Shown here: in pieces, positions 5,419 through 9,294 of the stretch
Layout of the letters: each line of letters begins with the position of its first letter
Numbering within the stretch: the first letter of the stretch is position 1
From: Planctomycetaceae bacterium UBA4732
GTDB lineage: Bacteria; Planctomycetota; Planctomycetia; Gemmatales; Gemmataceae
Length of the DNA stretch: 9,294 bases
NCBI GenBank assembly: GCA_002404095.1
Contig: DHJA01000215.1
Location: forward strand, 9,787 to 19,080
Direction: 5' to 3'
The notes under the pieces: model-generated
Databases searched by the model: none
What the model saw: the letters and a program-made list of their open reading frames with translations, nothing else
What the model was told of the DNA's origin: nothing
Made by a program: the position numbers and the translations under genes

Positions 5419-6984
5419 ATGGCAAGCGTTTCCTTACAACCCGGCGCCTTCTCCCGGGCGGTCCGCTGGATGCGCATTCACTTTTATCTTATCTTTGCGG
5501 GAATTTTGTTCCTTGCGTATGCGCCCCTTTTCCAGTGTCGCCAACACGGGGAGTGGCAAGACGTCTATGTGAAGGCAGGCGCCCGCTTGCTGTCGGGCGA
5601 ACCTCTGTACGTGTGGTCGGGTGATTACATTGGCTTCATTTATCCGCCCTTCGCGGCCCTGACAGCGGCCCCCTTTGCATTGCTGCCTCAGCAAGCGTGC
5701 CGGGCGGCGTGGTATCTCGTAAATGTAATCTGTATCGCCCTCTGGCTGCGCTGGTCCTGGCGGCTGTCGGGAGGCGGGTCGCTTCAATTCGCCCGCGCCA
5801 CGGACCCGAAGGAACACGTCGTTTGTTTTCTCGGCTTGGTCGGCGCGTTGAGTTATGCGGTGAACTGCCTGGCCCATCAGCAGAGCGATCTGGTGATTGC
5901 CGCTCTAATCATGGGCGGCTGCATGGCGCTATCCCGCTCACGTGGGTGGCTGGGCGCCACGGCGTTCGGGCTGGCCGCCGCCATGAAATGCACAGCCCTG
6001 CTGTGGAGTCCATATCTCCTCTGGCGCGGCCGCTGGAAAGAGGCTCTCTGGTTGGTGTGCGTGGCGGTGGGGGTAAACCTACTGCCCAACCTTGTCAGCG
6101 CTCCCGAACCGGGAAAACTCTACTTAACGGATTGGGCTTCGCGTTTTTTGGCGCCGATGCAGCGTTCGTATTATTATCCGGGCGTCTGGGCCACCGCTCC
6201 AATCTTCAATCAATCGCTGGCCGGGACGGCTTTTCGCTGGAACGTCCAACAAGGTGAGTGGGCCGCGGACGAATTCCGGATCACGGATCGCCCGAATCCC
6301 CTTTCTCCGTGGACGCTCAAGTTCCTGGTTTACGGCGCCGACGCGGCACTGGTCCTGGGTATGCTGTTTGTTCTCGGCCGACGCCCCCTGCCCAAGTTCG
6401 CGGCGCCCCCCGCATCGTCGCCAATCGAGTTGGGGATGGAATTCAGTGTGATATTGCTGCTTATGCTGTTCCTTTCGCCCATGTCGAACACCCAGCATTT
6501 TGTCATCCTGCTTCTGCCCGCCTTTTGCTTAGCGCGCCTGGCCGTCCGACAACGCCGGCGAACGGCGGCCGTTCTGTTGTTTGCCGCCGTTGCGGTGAGA
6601 GCTTTGGAAATGAAGTGGCTTTGGGGCGAACGTTTTTCCACCATGTCTTTGTGGCTGGGCAATGTGACTTGCAGCGCGCTCTTTCTTCTGCTGGGCTGCG
6701 CCTGGGTACTTGTGACACGCCCGCGATCCGTCGCGGCAAGGCAAGGATTTCGACTGGGAAAAGGCGCAAAACTACCTGCACGTTTCCATTCTTCACAAAC
6801 TGCCCCGCTCATTGGCCGACCGGCGGCAGTTGAAAAAGTGGAAGCTGGCCGAGGTGCTGCGGCTGTTAGCGCAGGCACGGCAAGCGCCGAGTTGACGATT
6901 CGGGCGAGCGCGTCCCGTCATCCGTATACTGCCGGCAAGTCCCGAGTCGCGCCCTGGAGACGCCATGAGCCACTTTACCCGTGA
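5419..6984 (+). CDS. GT87-family (DUF2029) polytopic membrane glycosyltransferase, 3' end doubtful
   Basis: Predicted integral-membrane glycosyltransferase of the GT-C fold, family GT87, whose characterised members are polyprenyl-phosphate-mannose-dependent alpha-mannosyltransferases. The ATG at 5419 has GGAG 6 bases upstream (TGGAGTTCCGC); an upstream in-frame TTG at 5350 lacks this. The first membrane helix (about 21-38) is followed by [20 protein letters not shown] (45-64), where Asp48 sits in the place of the GT-C catalytic acidic residue, then FIYPPFAAL (73-81). About nine or ten further hydrophobic segments follow, with NQSLAG (264-269) and SPMSNTQHF (353-361) as typical loop motifs. 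The last helix ends near residue 433. Beyond it the open frame (about 88 residues to 6984) is low-complexity, has A/T-rich third positions and overlaps the next gene by 20 bases, while another frame looks coding: I suspect a frameshift near 6716-6745. Sugar donor and acceptor are unknown. Confidence 0.75.
   Translation: MASVSLQPGAFSRAVRWMRIHFYLIFAGILFLAYAPLFQCRQHGEWQDVYVKAGARLLSGEPLYVWSGDYIGFIYPPFAALTAAPFALLPQQACRAAWYLVNVICIALWLRWSWRLSGGGSLQFARATDPKEHVVCFLGLVGALSYAVNCLAHQQSDLVIAALIMGGCMALSRSRGWLGATAFGLAAAMKCTALLWSPYLLWRGRWKEALWLVCVAVGVNLLPNLVSAPEPGKLYLTDWASRFLAPMQRSYYYPGVWATAPIFNQSLAGTAFRWNVQQGEWAADEFRITDRPNPLSPWTLKFLVYGADAALVLGMLFVLGRRPLPKFAAPPASSPIELGMEFSVILLLMLFLSPMSNTQHFVILLLPAFCLARLAVRQRRRTAAVLLFAAVAVRALEMKWLWGERFSTMSLWLGNVTCSALFLLLGCAWVLVTRPRSVAARQGFRLGKGAKLPARFHSSQTAPLIGRPAAVEKVEAGRGAAAVSAGTASAELTIRASASRHPYTAGKSRVAPWRRHEPLYP
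6716..6895 (+). pseudogene. Frame-shifted 3' coding remnant, probably the true tail of the glycosyltransferase
   Basis: In the frame starting at 6716, just after a TGA at 6713, an open stretch of 59 codons runs to a TGA at 6893-6895 without a start codon of its own near its beginning. Its translation (for example [20 protein letters not shown], later [18 protein letters not shown]) reads like an amphipathic, basic, alpha-helical C-terminus, and about three quarters of its third codon positions are G or C by hand count, against under half in the glycosyltransferase frame over the same bases. The switch can be placed at 6735-6746, where GGCAA occurs twice in tandem; a third copy would join the two frames. 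It may be the frameshifted end of the glycosyltransferase gene, or a leftover of another gene. I do not recognise the peptide. Confidence 0.55.
6925..6930 (+). promoter_or_regulatory. Possible -10 box for the PEP-hydrolase-family gene
   Basis: TATACT lies 34 bases before the start codon, in the 69-base gap that remains if the upstream gene really ends at 6895. The nearest -35-like hexamer, TTGACG (6892-6897), is 27 bases away, too far for a standard sigma70 promoter. The -10 match alone is weak evidence. Confidence 0.2.
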
Positions 6985-7801
6985 ACAATGTTTGCAACGC
7001 CTTCGCGCCCAGGTCGCCGCCGGCCGGCCCATCCTCGGCGCCGGCGCCGGCGTCGGCTTATCGGCCAAGTGCGCGGAGGCCGGGGGCGTGGACCTCCTCA
7101 TCCTCTACAACTCCGGCCGTTTCCGCATGGCTGGCCGCGGCAGCCTCAGCGGCATGATGCCCTACGGCGACGCCAATCAGATCGTCATGGACATGGCCCG
7201 CGAGGTGCTGCCGGTCGTGCGCGACACTCCGGTCCTCGCCGGCGTTTGCGGCACCGACCCGTTCCGCGTCATGCGCAACTTCCTCCGCGACGTGCGGGCG
7301 GCCGGCTTCAGCGGTGTGCAAAACTTCCCTACCGTCGGGCTGATTGATGGCGCTTTCCGCCAGAACCTCGAAGAAACCGGCATGGGCTTCGATAAGGAAG
7401 TGGAGATGATCGCGGAGGCTCACGAGCTGGGCCTGCTCACTTGCCCTTACGTTTTCACCGCGGATGAGGCGCGGGCCATGGCCGCCGCCGGAGCCGACGT
7501 ACTCATCCCTCACATGGGCCTAACGACAAAAGGGACCATCGGCGCCAAGACCGCCCTGACGCTCGATCAGGCCGTCGAGCGCGTTCAGTCTCTGCACGAT
7601 GCGGCAAAAGCGATAAACCCCGACGTATTGGTCCTGTGTCACGGCGGCCCCATCGCGGAGCCGGCCGACGCCGCTTACGTCCTCCAACATACGCAAGGCG
7701 TCGTTGGCTTCTTCGGGGCGTCGAGCATCGAAAGGCTGCCGACCGAGACGGCCATCACCGGCCGCGCCCGTGAATTCAAGAATCTTCAAATCCGGAATTA
7801 A
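6965..7801 (+). CDS. Phosphoenolpyruvate hydrolase-family TIM-barrel protein
   Basis: Cytoplasmic protein of 278 residues belonging to the PEP_hydrolase family (COG5564-like, TIM-barrel, related to the C-terminal part of plant and fungal Tm-1-like proteins). The family name implies hydrolysis of phosphoenolpyruvate, but the physiological role is poorly established. Conserved blocks seen: [11 protein letters not shown] (25-35), [14 protein letters not shown] (48-61), GVCGTDPFR (93-101), [12 protein letters not shown] (118-129), LEETGMGFD (135-143), [12 protein letters not shown] (183-194), HGGP (226-229) and [11 protein letters not shown] (251-261); the Gly-rich and Ser/Arg blocks are likely phosphate-binding. 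Length matches stand-alone family members. The ATG has GGAG 5 bases upstream. No Tm-1-like ATP-binding (UPF0261) partner gene is in the window; the gene appears to be transcribed alone or weakly coupled to the glycosyltransferase, and ends at a hairpin. Confidence 0.9.
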   Translation: MSHFTREQCLQRLRAQVAAGRPILGAGAGVGLSAKCAEAGGVDLLILYNSGRFRMAGRGSLSGMMPYGDANQIVMDMAREVLPVVRDTPVLAGVCGTDPFRVMRNFLRDVRAAGFSGVQNFPTVGLIDGAFRQNLEETGMGFDKEVEMIAEAHELGLLTCPYVFTADEARAMAAAGADVLIPHMGLTTKGTIGAKTALTLDQAVERVQSLHDAAKAINPDVLVLCHGGPIAEPADAAYVLQHTQGVVGFFGASSIERLPTETAITGRAREFKNLQIRN

Positions 7802-7804
7802 AGA

Positions 7805-7856
7805 GCCTGAAGCGTAAGCGAAGGTTTGGTCGAAAACCTTCGCCTGCGCTTCAGGC
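7805..7856. terminator. Hairpin between convergent genes, probable bidirectional terminator
   Basis: Arms 7805-7827 (GCCTGAAGCGTAAGCG then AAGGTTT) and 7834-7856 pair at 21 of 23 positions around a 6-base loop. One mismatch becomes G-U in either transcript. It fills the 58-base gap between two stop codons that face each other (7801 and 7860), the classic position for a shared terminator. Only short T-rich tails follow (TTGTCAATT on plus, CTCTTTAATT on minus), so termination is likely but not textbook. The arm pattern resembles the repeat at 1065-1130. Confidence 0.6.
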
Positions 7857-7859
7857 TTG

Positions 7860-9173
7860 TCAATTCCCGCCGTGATGATGCTTATGCTTGCCGTGGCGCT
7901 CGACTTCTCCCTCCAAGGGATGATCCAGCGGCCCCGTCTCGCGGACGATCTTATGCGCCTCAAGGTCTACGGTAACGCTGTCAGTCGGGCCGCTCCTCGT
8001 TGGAGGCGACGAGTAGAACTCGACGTTTAACTCCTCGGCGGTTGCTTTCACGAGCAAATAGCCGTAGCCGTTGTAATATTGCTGAAGGCTGTGATCGCCG
8101 TCCGCGCCGCGCAGCGGCGTCTTTACCAATTGGCCGTCCTCGCGCAGCTGGATCGGCGACGCGCCATGCCCGCCGCCGCCGGCAACGATAAACGGTATCT
8201 CCATTGTGCGATTACCCAGAGTAAAAGACCGAGTAAAGCGCTGGTAATTGTGGGCGTGTCCGGAGAGGAAGAGGTCCGGCGCCACGCCCGTCTGGCGGAA
8301 AGCGTCGTCGAAGTCGTCCAACATCTCCTTGCTGCCGGGATGGTCGCTGGCGCTGTACGGCGGATGATGCGTCGCAATGAGCAGCGCGGCCGTATCGCCG
8401 TCGGCGCGCTTGCCCGCGATGAGCTTGAGCTGGTCGATGAGAAAGTCCTTCTGCGCGAAACCTATCTCCTCGGCCGAAAGGAAGCCGGCCTCGTCGGCGG
8501 CGTTGGTGTACAGACCAATGACGCGCACGAACGGCGCTTCCAGAAGGAAATAGACGCCCGGCTGCGTCATGGCCGGGCGAAGGGAAGAGCCGGCCGCCGC
8601 CCGACGCTTCGGCTTCTTGGCGACGAAGTTGTGGCGGAACGCGGCCAGCGATTTGGGATCGGTATTTTCGTTAATTTCGCCGTCGTGGTTGCCCGGCACG
8701 CCGAGGATGCGTCCGGGGTACTTGTTATTGGGCCGGTAGAATTGGTCTCTATAGAGGTCTTCTTTGTTCGTGCCATATACCACATCGCCCAGGTGGAGAA
8801 GGAAAGCGGGCTGGTCGGTGGGCGGACGGCTCGGGTCGTAATCCGCCCGCATGAGATCGACAATATCCGTTTGCGAACTGTGCTTGCCTTTTCCGGTGTC
8901 GCCGACGGCGTGAAACACGATCCGCCCACAACCGCGGATTTTAACGACGTCTTCCGGCCCAATAACGTCTTCGAGAGCCAGCACGGGCGGCGACCGTCGC
9001 GGCGCGGGGATTTTATGCAGCATGGCATGGACGGCTTCCGATCGCGCCGCGTCGAAGCGCGCTTGAAACTCCGCCGGATCGCCGAGGAATTGCGGCTCAG
9101 GATCGGTGGACACCAGGCGCGTCAACGCCAGCGTCCCTTTGGATTTCTCCTTGGAACCTGACTTCTTCGACAT
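7860..9173 (-). CDS. Purple-acid-phosphatase-like metallophosphoesterase
   Basis: Predicted binuclear-metal phosphoesterase of 437 residues (calcineurin-like fold). The five metal-ligand blocks are present and in order: GDTG (91-94), LHLGDVVYG (126-134, containing GDxxY), GNHD (161-164), ATHH (267-270) and SGHAHNYQR (304-312). GDxG plus GDxxY, with Tyr133 in the place of the metal-binding tyrosine, is the purple acid phosphatase pattern rather than the GDxH of general phosphodiesterases. Two ATGs lie close together (9179 and 9173); I choose 9173 because GGGGAG is then 6 bases upstream, whereas it abuts the other ATG directly. No signal peptide is visible: the N-terminus is Lys/Ser-rich (KKSGSKEKSKG), so the protein is probably cytoplasmic or exported by another route. 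The C-terminus is His-rich (HGKHKHHHGGN). Substrate is unknown. It faces the PEP-hydrolase-family gene and is preceded by a 30-bp tandem repeat. Confidence 0.88.
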   Translation of the reverse strand: MSKKSGSKEKSKGTLALTRLVSTDPEPQFLGDPAEFQARFDAARSEAVHAMLHKIPAPRRSPPVLALEDVIGPEDVVKIRGCGRIVFHAVGDTGKGKHSSQTDIVDLMRADYDPSRPPTDQPAFLLHLGDVVYGTNKEDLYRDQFYRPNNKYPGRILGVPGNHDGEINENTDPKSLAAFRHNFVAKKPKRRAAAGSSLRPAMTQPGVYFLLEAPFVRVIGLYTNAADEAGFLSAEEIGFAQKDFLIDQLKLIAGKRADGDTAALLIATHHPPYSASDHPGSKEMLDDFDDAFRQTGVAPDLFLSGHAHNYQRFTRSFTLGNRTMEIPFIVAGGGGHGASPIQLREDGQLVKTPLRGADGDHSLQQYYNGYGYLLVKATAEELNVEFYSSPPTRSGPTDSVTVDLEAHKIVRETGPLDHPLEGEVERHGKHKHHHGGN

Positions 9174-9226
9174 GACCATCTCCCCAGCCTAGTGCAACGT
9201 CACTCGTGCTTTGATGGGTCGGGTGG

Positions 9227-9294
9227 GACGGGCTTCTAGCCCGCCCAGCAGAACCGGACGGGCTTCTAGCCCGTCCAGCGGAACCGGACGGGCT
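9227..9294. repeat. 30-bp tandem repeat of a small palindrome, cut by the window edge
   Basis: Two full 30-base units (9227-9256 and 9257-9286) and the first 8 bases of a third (9287-9294) are present. The units differ at two positions. Each carries GACGGGCT-TCT-AGCCCGTC, a perfect 8-bp stem with a 3-base loop in the second unit and one mismatch in the first, followed by the spacer CAGCGGAACCG or a close variant. The array begins about 53 bases upstream of the phosphoesterase start and continues beyond the window. Confidence 0.85.

Noticed and set aside
8079..9161. A long open frame of 360 codons on the plus strand, opposite the phosphoesterase
   Set aside because: It lies fully antisense to a gene with all five metal-ligand motifs. 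Its translation is Arg/Ala/Val-rich without family features, as expected from the complement of GC-rich codons.

Overview
The window is a GC-rich (roughly 60 to 65 percent by eye) bacterial chromosomal segment carrying six recognisable genes and an unusual number of short palindromic repeats. Gene content and protein style (a DUF11-repeat secreted protein, a Ski2-like helicase carrying a peptide encoded by an inserted palindrome, repeat-rich gene borders) suggest a planctomycete, probably near the Gemmataceae. That placement is inference from family resemblance and was not tested by a search.

Layout: on the minus strand lie a RimI-type acetyltransferase (37-570), then an approximately 580-base gap with two palindromes and a possible promoter. 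Next comes a minus-strand cluster read right to left: a Ski2/HelY-like helicase (2692-5064), a MazG-like (dCTPase-type) nucleotide pyrophosphohydrolase (2166-2525), and a secreted DUF11 protein (1150-2139). The last two are only 26 bases apart and probably cotranscribed. A perfect 25-bp inverted repeat separates the helicase from the pyrophosphohydrolase. A divergent intergenic region (5065-5418) leads to two plus-strand genes: a GT87-type polytopic membrane glycosyltransferase (5419 onward) and a PEP-hydrolase-family TIM-barrel protein (6965-7801). The latter converges on a minus-strand purple-acid-phosphatase-like metallophosphoesterase (7860-9173), with a hairpin in the 58-base gap. The right edge enters a 30-bp tandem repeat.

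The genes do not form an obvious single pathway; they look like housekeeping (RimI, nucleotide pool cleaning, RNA/DNA helicase), envelope (DUF11, GT87) and poorly understood metabolic genes. I see no defence island, CRISPR array, transposase, tRNA or rRNA. The most informative observations are a palindromic repeat inserted in frame inside the helicase gene, and an apparent frameshift at the 3' end of the glycosyltransferase gene, where codon use moves to another frame next to a 5-bp tandem repeat. At least five palindrome types sit within or between the genes, two of them apparently related.
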